A stretch of 64,000 bases of DNA from the NCBI GenBank assembly GCA_037720595.1, contig JBBJLW010000009.1, positions 58,993-122,992 on the forward strand. Reading direction: 5' to 3'. This document shows, piece after piece, positions 1-7,888 of the stretch (the first letter of the stretch is position 1; every line of letters begins with the position of its first letter). Source of the DNA: Gaiellasilicea sp037720595 (GTDB taxonomy: Bacteria; Actinomycetota; Thermoleophilia; Gaiellales; Gaiellaceae). Position numbers and translations under genes: made by a program. Under the pieces are notes generated by a model. It searched no databases and was not told the origin of the DNA. It worked only from the letters and a program-made list of their open reading frames with translations.

Positions 1-2
1 CC

Positions 3-191
3 TACGGCGAGCTTGCCGACGACGTCGTCCGGCTTCGCGGCGAGGTCGGCGCCGCGAATGCGGCGATCGCGGCGAAGGAAGCGGAGCGGAGTGAGGTCGA
101 AGCGGAGGTAGACGAGCGGGTCGACGAGGTGCGGTCGTCGGCGGCCCCGACCGAGCGGGTCGTCCCGGGCGAGCCGCCCGAGCAGCCCTAG
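3..191 (+). CDS. C-terminal end of an unidentified coiled-coil protein (partial)
   Basis: The frame is open from the left edge of the window to a TAG and gives 62 residues rich in Ala, Glu, Val and Arg, with heptad-like spacing over the first 45 residues and a Pro/Glu tail. That pattern suggests the end of a coiled coil. The start and the rest of the gene lie outside the window, so no function can be assigned. The stop overlaps the stop of the convergent methyltransferase gene by four bases. Confidence 0.55.
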   Translation, partial: YGELADDVVRLRGEVGAANAAIAAKEAERSEVEAEVDERVDEVRSSAAPTERVVPGEPPEQP

Positions 192-889
192 TGAGCCGTC
201 CCGATGTAGAGGCCGCGGCCGATCAGGCCCTCCTCGTCGTGCTCGACCTCGAGTCCGGCGGCCTCGAACGCCTCGACGTACTGGGCACGGGTGAAGAGCT
301 CGACCTCGTGCCGCTCGGTGAAGCGCTCGACCCCGGCGCGGCTGACGACCAGGTAGTGGAAGTCCACGATCGAGGTCGTCCCTTCCAGATCTGCCACGCT
401 CGCCCGCGCGATCTTCACGTCCGGGTCGTCCACCGTGAGCAGGTGCAGATGACCGGGCTTCCAGTCCTGCGGCTCGAGCCACGGCTCGACGATCAGGACG
501 CCGCCGGGCTCGAGGTGACGAGCCATGGTCGCGATCGCGGCGTGCAGCTTCGACTCGGTGCCCACATAGCCGATCGCCGAGAAGAGGCAGGTGACGGCGT
601 CGAAGCGCCGGCCGAGATCGAACGACGTCATGTCTCCGTGATGGAGCGTGATGTCCGGGAGCCGTTCGCGCGCGACTGCGAGAAGCCCTTCGTCGAGGTC
701 GAGCCCGGCCACGTCCGGATAGCGGTCGCCGAGCACGGCGAGATGCTTTCCCGTTCCGCAAGCGACGTCGAGGAGCGAGCGCGCGTCGGGCCGGCGCTCG
801 CGGATCAGCTCGTCCACGCGCCCCGCCTCGCCGGCGTAGTCCTTGAAGCCGTAGACGAGGTCGTAGAGCTCGGCGGAGCGGTCGAACAT
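188..889 (-). CDS. Class I SAM-dependent methyltransferase
   Basis: A 233-residue Rossmann-type methyltransferase. The SAM-binding motif DVACGTGKHL is near residue 42, an acidic residue follows in AGLDLDEGLL, and a CLFSAIGYV motif-IV region is near residue 100. The sequence resembles the N,N-dimethyltransferase branch acting on amino sugars (TylM1/DesVI type), but no sugar pathway lies nearby, so the substrate is unknown. It is divergent from the VOC gene and convergent with the coiled-coil gene. Confidence 0.85.
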   Translation of the reverse strand: MFDRSAELYDLVYGFKDYAGEAGRVDELIRERRPDARSLLDVACGTGKHLAVLGDRYPDVAGLDLDEGLLAVARERLPDITLHHGDMTSFDLGRRFDAVTCLFSAIGYVGTESKLHAAIATMARHLEPGGVLIVEPWLEPQDWKPGHLHLLTVDDPDVKIARASVADLEGTTSIVDFHYLVVSRAGVERFTERHEVELFTRAQYVEAFEAAGLEVEHDEEGLIGRGLYIGTAH

Positions 890-930
890 CGGCCTACCTT
901 CGCAGTTCCGGCGTTACGTACGATCCGGGG

Positions 931-1410
931 ATGGCGATCGATCCGCGCGTCGACATCGGCCACGTCCACCTGAAGGTCGCCGATCTCGAGCGCTCGATCG
1001 GCTTCTACTGCGGGATCCTCGGCTTCGAGCTGCAGCAGCGGATCGGAGACCAGGCCGCGTTCGTCTCCGCCGGCGGCTACCACCACCACATCGGCCTCAA
1101 CACCTGGCAGTCGAAGGGCGGCTCGCCGCCCCCGCAAGGAACCACGGGGCTCTTTCACACCGCGATCCGCTATCCCGACCGCCCCTCGCTCGGTGACGCC
1201 TTACGTCGTCTGATTGCGGCCGGCCACCCGATCGACGGTGCCACCGACCACGGCGTCAGCGAGGCGATCTACCTCCGCGACCCCGACGAGAACGGCGTCG
1301 AGCTCTATCGCGACCGCCCCGAGGACGAGTGGCCGCGCACCGCCGACGGCGGCGTCGCGATGTCCAACGCGCCCTTCGACCTCGAAGCGCTCCTTGCGGA
1401 GGCATCCTGA
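931..1410 (+). CDS. VOC superfamily (glyoxalase/extradiol dioxygenase-like) protein
   Basis: A 159-residue protein with the paired beta-alpha-beta-beta-beta units of the vicinal-oxygen-chelate fold. DIGHVHLKVADLERSIGFYCGILGFEL opens the first half. GLFHTAIRYPDRPSLGDALRRL and IYLRDPDENGVELYRDRP form the second half, giving His and Glu metal-ligand candidates. The length fits catechol-2,3-dioxygenase-like single-chain VOC proteins. It overlaps the next small gene by one base (TGATG), so the two are probably translated together. The substrate is unknown. Confidence 0.85.
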   Translation: MAIDPRVDIGHVHLKVADLERSIGFYCGILGFELQQRIGDQAAFVSAGGYHHHIGLNTWQSKGGSPPPQGTTGLFHTAIRYPDRPSLGDALRRLIAAGHPIDGATDHGVSEAIYLRDPDENGVELYRDRPEDEWPRTADGGVAMSNAPFDLEALLAEAS

Positions 1411-1637
1411 TGCCGAGGGGCTACATGGAAGGGCCGGCCGCCGAGGAGGCCGAGCGCCGGCTCGAGGAGCTGGGCCGCGTCGTCGAGGAGGCGCCCGAGG
1501 AACGGCCGGCGGTCGTCGGCTCGACCGCTGACAACCCCGAGCGCCACTTTCTCGGCTGGCTCGGCGAGGTCGATCCCGACGAGCTCTTCGAGTCGGGTGC
1601 TGCCTGGGGGATCAGCGTCGTGCGAAAACGCGCCTGA
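1410..1637 (+). CDS. Small hypothetical protein coupled to the VOC gene
   Basis: A 75-residue protein whose ATG overlaps the VOC stop codon. It is acidic, with a helical first half rich in Glu, Ala and Arg and a second half reading FLGWLGEVDPDELFESGAAWGISVVRKRA. No cysteine motif or membrane segment is visible. The overlap and tight spacing are the main evidence that it is real. The function is unknown. Confidence 0.5.
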   Translation: MPRGYMEGPAAEEAERRLEELGRVVEEAPEERPAVVGSTADNPERHFLGWLGEVDPDELFESGAAWGISVVRKRA

Positions 1638-1666
1638 GGCTCATGCATAAGCGCTACAACTAGGAC

Positions 1667-3502
1667 ATGGCGAAAGCCGTGGAGCAGCTCGAGCAGGTGA
1701 CGATCCGCTTCGCCGGCGACTCGGGTGACGGGATGCAGCTGACCGGCGACCGCTTCACCAGCGAGACCGCGGTGATGGGGAACGACCTCTCGACGCTGCC
1801 CGACTTCCCAGCCGAGATCCGCGCGCCCGCCGGCTCGCTCCCGGGGGTCTCCGGCTTCCAGCTCCACTTCGCCGACCACGACATCCTCACCCCCGGCGAC
1901 GCGCCGAACGTCCTTGTCGCGATGAACCCGGCGGCGCTGAAGACGAACATCCGCGACCTGCCCAAGGGCGGCACGCTGATCGTCGACACCGACCAGTTCA
2001 AGGAGCGCAACCTGCAGAAGGCGGGGTACGCGGCGAGCCCGCTCGAGGACGGCTCGCTCGACGACTACCACCTCCACTCGGTCGCGCTCACCTCGATGAC
2101 CGTCGAGGGCCTGAAGGGGATCGCAGGGATCACCCCGCGCGAGGCCGAGCGCTCGAAGAACTTCTTCGCGCTCGGGCTGATGAGCTGGCTCTACAACCGG
2201 CCCACCGACGGCACGCTCGGGTTCATCGAGCAGAAGTTCGGCAAGCGGCCCGAGATCGCGCAGGCGAACGCGACCGCGTTCAAGGCCGGCTACGCCTACG
2301 GCGAGACCTCCGAGGACTTCGCCGTCAGCTACCAGATCGCGCCGGCGCCGATGGCTCCCGGCACCTACCGCCAGATCTCCGGGAACACGGCGCTCGCCTA
2401 CGGACTGATCGCCGCCTCGAAGCTCTCGGGGCTCGACCTCTTCCTCGGCGCCTATCCGATCACGCCCGCCTCCTCGATCCTGGAGGAGCTCGCGCGGCAC
2501 AAGGCGTTCGGCGTGCGGACGTTCCAGGCCGAGGACGAAATCGCGGCGGTCGGCGCCGCGCTGGGGGCTGCGTTCGGCGGCTCGCTCGGTGTCTCCACCT
2601 CGGCAGGCCCGGGCATCGTGCTGAAGCAGGAGACGATCGGGCTCGCGATCATGCTCGAGCTGCCGCTCCTGATCCTCGACATCCAGCGCGCCGGGCCCTC
2701 GACCGGGATGCCGACGAAGCCGGAGCAGGCCGACCTCCTGATGGTGCTCTTCGGCCGGAACGGCGAGAGCCCCGTGCCGGTGATCGCCGCGTCGACGCCC
2801 TCCCAGTGCTTCCACGCGGCGATCGAGGCGGCGCGGATCGCGCTCAAGTACCGCACACCCGTCTACCTGCTTTCAGACGCGTACCTGGCGAACGGGTCGG
2901 AGCCGTGGCTCCTCCCCGACGTGGCGACGCTGCCGGACATCTCGACGACGTTCGCCACCGAGCCAGAAGGCTTCGAGCCCTACGCCCGCGACGCCGAGAC
3001 GCTCGCGCGGCCCTGGGCAATCCCCGGCACGCCGGGGCTCGAGCACCGGATCGGCGGGCTCGAGAAGGCCGACGTAACCGGCTCGATCTCCTACGACCCC
3101 GACAACCACGACTTGATGACCCGCCTGCGCGCGGCCAAGGTGGCCGCGATCGCGAACGACATCCCGCTGCTCGAGGTCGACGATCCGGACGGCGCCACGA
3201 CCCTCGTGCTCGGCTGGGGCTCGACCTACGGCCCCATCGGCGCCGCGGTCAAGCGCGTGCGGCGCGCGGGGGTCAAGGTCGCGCAGGCGCACCTCCACTA
3301 CCTGAACCCGTTCCCGCGCAACCTGGGCGAAGTGCTGCACGGCTACGAGAAGATCCTGATCCCGGAGATGAACCTCGGCCAGCTTTTGAAGCTCGTGCGC
3401 GCCGAGTTCCTCGTCGACGCGGTCGGCTACAACCGCGTCCGCGGGCTCCCGTTCAAGGCGTCCGAGCTCGCCGAGGCGATCACGGCGCTGGTGGACCAGT
3501 GA
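1667..3502 (+). CDS. korA: 2-oxoacid:ferredoxin oxidoreductase, alpha subunit (fused gamma-alpha)
   Basis: A 611-residue subunit with the gamma domain first (IRFAGDSGDGMQLTGDRF near residue 10) and the pyrimidine-binding alpha domain second (GNTALAYGLIAASKLSGLDLFLGAYPITPASSILEEL from about residue 243). This fused order is typical of actinobacterial KorA, which with KorB converts 2-oxoglutarate and CoA to succinyl-CoA, CO2 and reduced ferredoxin in the TCA cycle. The partner korB lies 0.6 kb downstream, after two small genes, and all four are closely spaced. A pyruvate-type specificity cannot be fully excluded by eye. Confidence 0.93.
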   Translation: MAKAVEQLEQVTIRFAGDSGDGMQLTGDRFTSETAVMGNDLSTLPDFPAEIRAPAGSLPGVSGFQLHFADHDILTPGDAPNVLVAMNPAALKTNIRDLPKGGTLIVDTDQFKERNLQKAGYAASPLEDGSLDDYHLHSVALTSMTVEGLKGIAGITPREAERSKNFFALGLMSWLYNRPTDGTLGFIEQKFGKRPEIAQANATAFKAGYAYGETSEDFAVSYQIAPAPMAPGTYRQISGNTALAYGLIAASKLSGLDLFLGAYPITPASSILEELARHKAFGVRTFQAEDEIAAVGAALGAAFGGSLGVSTSAGPGIVLKQETIGLAIMLELPLLILDIQRAGPSTGMPTKPEQADLLMVLFGRNGESPVPVIAASTPSQCFHAAIEAARIALKYRTPVYLLSDAYLANGSEPWLLPDVATLPDISTTFATEPEGFEPYARDAETLARPWAIPGTPGLEHRIGGLEKADVTGSISYDPDNHDLMTRLRAAKVAAIANDIPLLEVDDPDGATTLVLGWGSTYGPIGAAVKRVRRAGVKVAQAHLHYLNPFPRNLGEVLHGYEKILIPEMNLGQLLKLVRAEFLVDAVGYNRVRGLPFKASELAEAITALVDQ

Positions 3503-3512
3503 GAGTCGGGCA

Positions 3513-3758
3513 GTGAGGCCGAAGAAGCCGAGACAGGACGCGCGCGGCCTCCTGCTCAAGGAGCAGCCGTTCTCCTACCGCGCGCGCAAGGATGGGTCGG
3601 TCGAGATCCTCTGGAAGGGCCGGCGGGCGACCGCGCTCTCGGGGAAGCTCGCGGAGCGCTTCCTCGAGCAGGCGCCGGCCGAGGACGAGCATGGGAAGCA
3701 GCTGCTGATGGCGAAGGCGACGGGCAACTTCAAGCGCGGGAACGAGAGGAAGCAATGA
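3513..3758 (+). CDS. Small basic hypothetical protein in the korAB operon
   Basis: An 81-residue protein from a GTG ten bases after korA. It is strongly basic at both ends, with a central beta-strand-like segment (PFSYRARKDGSVEILWKGRRATALSGKLAERFLEQ). Its stop overlaps the start of the next gene (ATGA). It has no cysteine, so it is not a ferredoxin. The position inside korA-korB suggests a role tied to the complex or co-expression only. The function is unknown. Confidence 0.7.
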   Translation: MRPKKPRQDARGLLLKEQPFSYRARKDGSVEILWKGRRATALSGKLAERFLEQAPAEDEHGKQLLMAKATGNFKRGNERKQ

Positions 3759-4084
3759 GAGAGCGCGTCAAGGATCTGCCGCTGATCGTCGCCGACGGTT
3801 GCACGCTCTCGCCGGACGGGCTCGCCGATCAGGCCGGTCGCGCCACGCGGCTGCTTCCGTCGGTCGCGAGCCTGGAGCGGTCGGAGGACGAGCTGCGTGT
3901 GACGTTCGGCGACGGCGTCGACCGTGCGCTCGTCGAGGAGGTCGTAGCGACCGAGCAGCAGTGCTGCTCGTTCCTCGAGATCGAGTACGACGGCGCCACG
4001 CGGCTCCTGCGGATCGCGGCGCACGACGCGCAGGGACGGGAGATCGTCGGCCAGATGGCGGCGTTCTTCGGGGAGGCTCGATGA
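3755..4084 (+). CDS. Small protein with a QCCSFL cysteine motif, in the korAB operon
   Basis: A 109-residue protein overlapping both neighbours by four bases. The first half has one cysteine (ADGCTLSPDG), and the centre carries EQQCCSFLEIEYDG followed by strand-like sequence. Adjacent cysteines in an E-x-x-C-C-x-F-L context resemble a small domain often found next to MerR-type metal regulators. That resemblance is a family impression and not proof. A thiol or metal-binding accessory role for the oxygen-sensitive KorAB enzyme is possible but unproven. Confidence 0.7.
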   Translation: MRERVKDLPLIVADGCTLSPDGLADQAGRATRLLPSVASLERSEDELRVTFGDGVDRALVEEVVATEQQCCSFLEIEYDGATRLLRIAAHDAQGREIVGQMAAFFGEAR

Positions 4085-5079
4085 GCGAGAACGGGAACGG
4101 GCTGGTGCAGCTGACGAAGAAGGACTTCACCTCCGACCAGGAGGTGCGCTGGTGCCCGGGCTGCGGCGACTACGCGATCCTGAACGCCGTCCAGAGCTTC
4201 ATGCCCGAGCTCGGGCTGAAGCGCGAGAACATCGTCTTCGTCTCCGGGATCGGTTGCGCCGCGCGGTTCCCGTACTACATGGAGACCTACGGGATGCACT
4301 CGATCCACGGGCGTGCGCCGGCGATCGCGACCGGTCTTTCCGTCTCACGACCTGACCTCTCCGTGTGGGTCGTGACCGGCGACGGCGACGCGCTCTCGAT
4401 CGGCGGCAACCACCTGATCCACGCGCTCCGGCGGAACGTGAACCTGAAGATCCTGCTCTTCAACAACCGGATCTACGGGCTGACGAAGGGCCAGTACTCG
4501 CCGACGAGCGAGCTCGGGAAGGTGACGAAATCGACGCCGATGGGGTCGCTCGATCATCCGTTCAATCCTCTCTCGTTGGCGATCGGCGCCGAGGCGAGCT
4601 TCGTCGCGCGCGCGATCGACACCGACAAGAAGGAGCTGACCGAGGTGCTCCGCGCCGCCGCGCACCACAAGGGGAGCGCCTTCGTCGAGATCTACCAGAA
4701 CTGCAACATCTACAACGACAACGCCTTCGACTTCGTCCGCGAGCAGAAGGAGAACCGGCTCTATCTCAGGCACGGCGAGCCGATCGTCTGGGGCGAGAAG
4801 GGCGTGCGGCTGCGCCCGGACGGCTCACCGGAGGTCGTGCCGGCGTCGTCGGACGGGCTGCTGATCCACGACGCGCATGCGCCTGAGCCGGCGCACGCGT
4901 TCGCGCTCTCGCGGATGACGCAAACCGTGATCGGCGCGACTCCGATGGGGGTCTTCCGCTCGGTCGAGCGCCCGGTCTACGACGAGCTGATGGCCGAGCA
5001 GATCGAGATGGCGAAGGCGAAGGGCGAAGGCGAGCTCGCGGCGCTGCTCGGCAGCGGCGACACATGGTCTATTACCTAA
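4081..5079 (+). CDS. korB: 2-oxoacid:ferredoxin oxidoreductase, beta subunit
   Basis: A 332-residue TPP-binding subunit. RWCPGCGDYAIL near residue 23 supplies cluster or TPP-proximal cysteines. VTGDGDALSIGGNHLIHALRRN (about 98-119) is the TPP/Mg motif, with the NNRIYGLTKGQYSPTS loop after it. The C-terminal GSGDTWSIT is the usual KorB ending, so the gene is intact although the accessory island begins directly after it. The ATG overlaps the preceding stop (ATGA). It works with the KorA subunit encoded upstream. Confidence 0.93.
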   Translation: MSENGNGLVQLTKKDFTSDQEVRWCPGCGDYAILNAVQSFMPELGLKRENIVFVSGIGCAARFPYYMETYGMHSIHGRAPAIATGLSVSRPDLSVWVVTGDGDALSIGGNHLIHALRRNVNLKILLFNNRIYGLTKGQYSPTSELGKVTKSTPMGSLDHPFNPLSLAIGAEASFVARAIDTDKKELTEVLRAAAHHKGSAFVEIYQNCNIYNDNAFDFVREQKENRLYLRHGEPIVWGEKGVRLRPDGSPEVVPASSDGLLIHDAHAPEPAHAFALSRMTQTVIGATPMGVFRSVERPVYDELMAEQIEMAKAKGEGELAALLGSGDTWSIT

Positions 5080-5152
5080 CCGCTACTTCATTGTGTCGTA
5101 ACAACGGGCTCTATCTTGACATGTGACATCGCGCCGTAAAGGATCGCTCAAA

Positions 5153-6013
5153 ATGATGGTTCCGGGCGATCAGCCGGTTTTGGGCACTGATTTAGTCACC
5201 GAAGGCCTCGGTGCGTTCGATGAGTTGAACTTTCTGGGTCGCGGGACGTTTGGCGAGACGTACCACGCCATCCGGGGCGATGATGTCTATGCGATCAAAG
5301 TCATTTACTACCCGGACATGCCAGAGCATCTCTGGGAGAGAGAAATCGCTGCGCTCGAACGCGTTGATCACCCAAATATCGTTGGTTTCCGACGATCTGG
5401 ACGCTTGTCCGCGCGAGGTTCTACGTACCCGTATCTTGAGTGCGATTTCGTTAACGGCGGCACGGTCCGTCATCGAATCGCGGCCGATGAACAACCGAGT
5501 GACCCAGCTGAGCTACGTACGTTCGTGACGGGCCTACTCGCCGGCGTTGGCGAGATACATGACCTCGGGATTCTCCACAGGGACATTAAGCCTGAGAACA
5601 TCGCCTTACAGGAAGGCGACTGGGGTTCGCCGGTTCTGTTGGACTTTGGGCTTGCCCGCGTCCTCGACATGTCGTCGCATACCGACTATCCAGCGCTCAT
5701 CGGCACGGCACCATATATGGCACCAGAGCAATTGCGGCTCCAACCCGCAAGGCGACGTAGCGATCTCTTTGCAATCGGCGTTGTGACTTACGAGGCTGGG
5801 ACGGGGCAGCACCCCTTCCGCACTCCGGAGATCTCTTCGCTGCAGTCGCTGCATGACCGAATCCAGAATGTGCTACCGGAGGATCCGGGTTCGTCTCCTG
5901 CGTTTGACGAAGCCCTAACGACCGTCGTTCTCCGGTTGGTATCGTTCCGTGAGTACGAACGGCTCGGGATCGGAGAGGCGCTACGCGACCTCGCGGGACT
6001 GGACGAGTCCTAG
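5153..6013 (+). CDS. Serine/threonine protein kinase (accessory island)
   Basis: A 286-residue soluble Hanks-type kinase made almost only of the catalytic domain: glycine loop GRGTFGETY (residues 29-37), lysine K49 in YAIKV, catalytic HRDIKPEN (142-149), DFGLA (164-168) and APYMAPEQ activation-segment end. The ATG at 5153 is preferred over a GTG at 5123 because AAAGGA lies nine bases before it. No membrane segment or PASTA sensor is present, unlike housekeeping PknB kinases. GC content drops sharply here. The next gene starts two bases after the stop, so they form an operon. Confidence 0.9.
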   Translation: MMVPGDQPVLGTDLVTEGLGAFDELNFLGRGTFGETYHAIRGDDVYAIKVIYYPDMPEHLWEREIAALERVDHPNIVGFRRSGRLSARGSTYPYLECDFVNGGTVRHRIAADEQPSDPAELRTFVTGLLAGVGEIHDLGILHRDIKPENIALQEGDWGSPVLLDFGLARVLDMSSHTDYPALIGTAPYMAPEQLRLQPARRRSDLFAIGVVTYEAGTGQHPFRTPEISSLQSLHDRIQNVLPEDPGSSPAFDEALTTVVLRLVSFREYERLGIGEALRDLAGLDES

Positions 6014-6015
6014 AT

Positions 6016-7155
6016 TTGCCAACCGTGGCCCACAGCTTCTTGGCACACCAAGGCAACCAGGCACAAAATTTGCTTACCGACTTTCTGGCGGAGGTGCGTA
6101 GGCAGCAACCTACCTGGCGGGTTGGATTCTCGTGCGGTCTGCCGCGTTACGCGCCGACAACAAGCGGATCCTTGCTCGCGAGCGCAGATCAGGTGTCGGC
6201 GTACTCGCTCGCCGATCCTGAGACACATCGTCTCGCAGAACCGTTCCCAGAACGGGGCCGAGGTCGAAGCCATCTGCCATATCTTCAGGAAAGCGATCCG
6301 CGTGCGAACCGGGCGAGGTTCGTCAGGAACGTGCTTCGTGCGCAGGTCGATGCGGGACGCAGTATCCTGATCTCCCCGTGGCTTGTTCATGGGGCTACAG
6401 GAAGCACCAGGAACCTCAGGGCCACTCTCAGGTGGGCGGAAATGACGAGCGAACATCCGCTTGCTGCCCGTCGGGAGGTGCTTTTCGGCGTAGCAACTAC
6501 GGAAGAAATCCTGGAAGACGCGGCTGACCTCGGTGATCTGCTCGACGACCTTGTCGACTTGCCTGTGGGCGGCATCTATTTTCGAACCCGCGTTGTAGCC
6601 CCTACGTCCTACACTCAGTACTCAAACCGAGCCGCACTGGAAGGCGTGCGACGGCTCGTGGAGGCGCTCCGCGATAACGGACGAGCGACCGCGCTTCCTC
6701 AGGCCGGCCTCGCTGGATGGCTGATGTTGCCATTTGGAGCGACCGCTTTTGGATCCGGCATTACCGCCTCGCTTCAGCGATTTGTCGCTCCTACTAGCGG
6801 CTTTGGGCGTCCTCTCGAGTGGTACTTTATGCCTCAACTCCTTGGCTTTGTTCTGAGGTCGGAAGTTTTGCCGATGAATGCACGGCTCAATTGGGATCTT
6901 TGCGACTGCCCATACTGCCGGAATCTGAGTTTTGCTGGTGGTCTTTGGAACCGCGACGCTGCTGGCCTCCACTACCTGTGGTGGTGTTCGCGGCTAGCCA
7001 ATGAGCTTGTGGGAGAGGGGGATTCGGCTCAAGTGGTCCGAGACCGCTTAGAAGAGGCTCGAGGTAATTGGGGGGCGGTTCAGGCAGCCAACGTACTTCT
7101 TGATGATCGCTCGGAACCACGGCATTTGGAAGTCTGGTCTGCGGTAGTGGCGTAG
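6016..7155 (+). CDS. Uncharacterised protein with a TGT/DpdA-like zinc site (accessory island)
   Basis: A 379-residue protein from a TTG two bases after the kinase stop. The C-terminal part holds CDCPYC (C296, C298, C301) followed by H319 in GLHYLWWCSRLANEL. The C-x-C-x2-C...H arrangement and the surrounding helix resemble the zinc site of tRNA-guanine transglycosylases and their DNA-modifying DpdA relatives. Here the C-to-H spacing is 17 residues rather than about 25. Earlier parts read like TIM-barrel strands (SILISPWLVHG, VGGIYFRTRV, GWLMLPFGATAFGSG). Base-exchange activity on RNA or DNA is an inference. No queuosine or deazaguanine genes are nearby. Confidence 0.7.
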   Translation: MPTVAHSFLAHQGNQAQNLLTDFLAEVRRQQPTWRVGFSCGLPRYAPTTSGSLLASADQVSAYSLADPETHRLAEPFPERGRGRSHLPYLQESDPRANRARFVRNVLRAQVDAGRSILISPWLVHGATGSTRNLRATLRWAEMTSEHPLAARREVLFGVATTEEILEDAADLGDLLDDLVDLPVGGIYFRTRVVAPTSYTQYSNRAALEGVRRLVEALRDNGRATALPQAGLAGWLMLPFGATAFGSGITASLQRFVAPTSGFGRPLEWYFMPQLLGFVLRSEVLPMNARLNWDLCDCPYCRNLSFAGGLWNRDAAGLHYLWWCSRLANELVGEGDSAQVVRDRLEEARGNWGAVQAANVLLDDRSEPRHLEVWSAVVA

Positions 7156-7840
7156 CCACCCTGCCAAGCACGCGAGAAAGCAGCCGCTCGGAGGCGACAA
7201 GAAGGGCGAAGGAGTCAGGGCGACGTCTTCGAGCCTTTAACACCCACCGTGGTTCAGAGCTTTGTGACAGCCCGATTAGCGCGACCCCTTCTGACGCGAA
7301 CGTGCGTTTGTGTGACTCGAAACGCCTAGCGAAGTATTCGTCATATGCAACATAGAGTTCGTGCGCAAAAGGACTGTGCGAGCGGGCTTGCACTAGAGCG
7401 CGGCGCCACTCAGCCTTCTTTGCTTCGAATACGATGATGCGCGAGAAGAGTGGCTCTAGCCGGAGTGTCGATCTGAATGCGCCGCTGTTTCGATCTACGA
7501 ACCCACCCGCCGTGAGATTGTCGAGAATCGGTCGTGCTGTCTTGCTCGTCATGTGCATCGCCTGCGATATCCATTCCAGGCTCGCGTGCCGATCTCTTCT
7601 TACGACAGTCAATGCGAGGAGCTCGCTGCGCGAGAACAGGCGGGGCGCCGTGTGCAGACGACGCTTCAGACGATCCGAATCCAGCCGCGCAAGGACGAGA
7701 TCGGCGATTCGTGTGTCCGCCTCATACTCGGTTAGGGCGATCCATTGCTCCCCTGGGCTTACGAAGCGGCGGGCCGCTGCTTCTCGAAGCAGCGGAAGCA
7801 TTTCCGCCTCGGTCGAGAAGAAAGGCCCAACGGTGGACAC
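6887..7840 (-). CDS. HTH protein with a PD-(D/E)XK-like motif (accessory island)
   Basis: A 317-residue frame from a GTG. Residues 36-50 contain ADTRIADLVLARL, 65-125 form a winged-helix-like segment (ASLEWISQAMHMTSKTARPILDNLTAGGFV), and 136-175 contain IIVFEAKKAEWRRALVQARS with E139-A-K141, then ELYVAYDE. D47 together with E139-x-K141 could make a restriction-endonuclease-like centre split by the HTH. That is an inference. The last ~90 residues run antisense through the 3' end of the preceding gene for 269 bases and look low-complexity, so the true C-terminus may be near position 7155 and a stop may have been lost. Confidence 0.65.
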   Translation of the reverse strand: MSTVGPFFSTEAEMLPLLREAAARRFVSPGEQWIALTEYEADTRIADLVLARLDSDRLKRRLHTAPRLFSRSELLALTVVRRDRHASLEWISQAMHMTSKTARPILDNLTAGGFVDRNSGAFRSTLRLEPLFSRIIVFEAKKAEWRRALVQARSHSPFAHELYVAYDEYFARRFESHKRTFASEGVALIGLSQSSEPRWVLKARRRRPDSFALLVASERLLSRVLGRVATPLPQTRLPNAVVPSDHQEVRWLPEPPPNYLEPLLSGLGPLEPNPPLPQAHWLAANTTTGSGGQQRRGSKDHQQNSDSGSMGSRKDPN

Positions 7841-7888
7841 GGGTTTAAAGATACGCGCCCAGAGCTGGCTGACACCGAGGTTCGGTCT

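Noticed and set aside
188..889. Sugar-modification gene cluster around the first methyltransferase
   Set aside because: No aminotransferase, dehydratase or glycosyltransferase genes lie nearby, so the sugar N-methyltransferase likeness is not supported by context.
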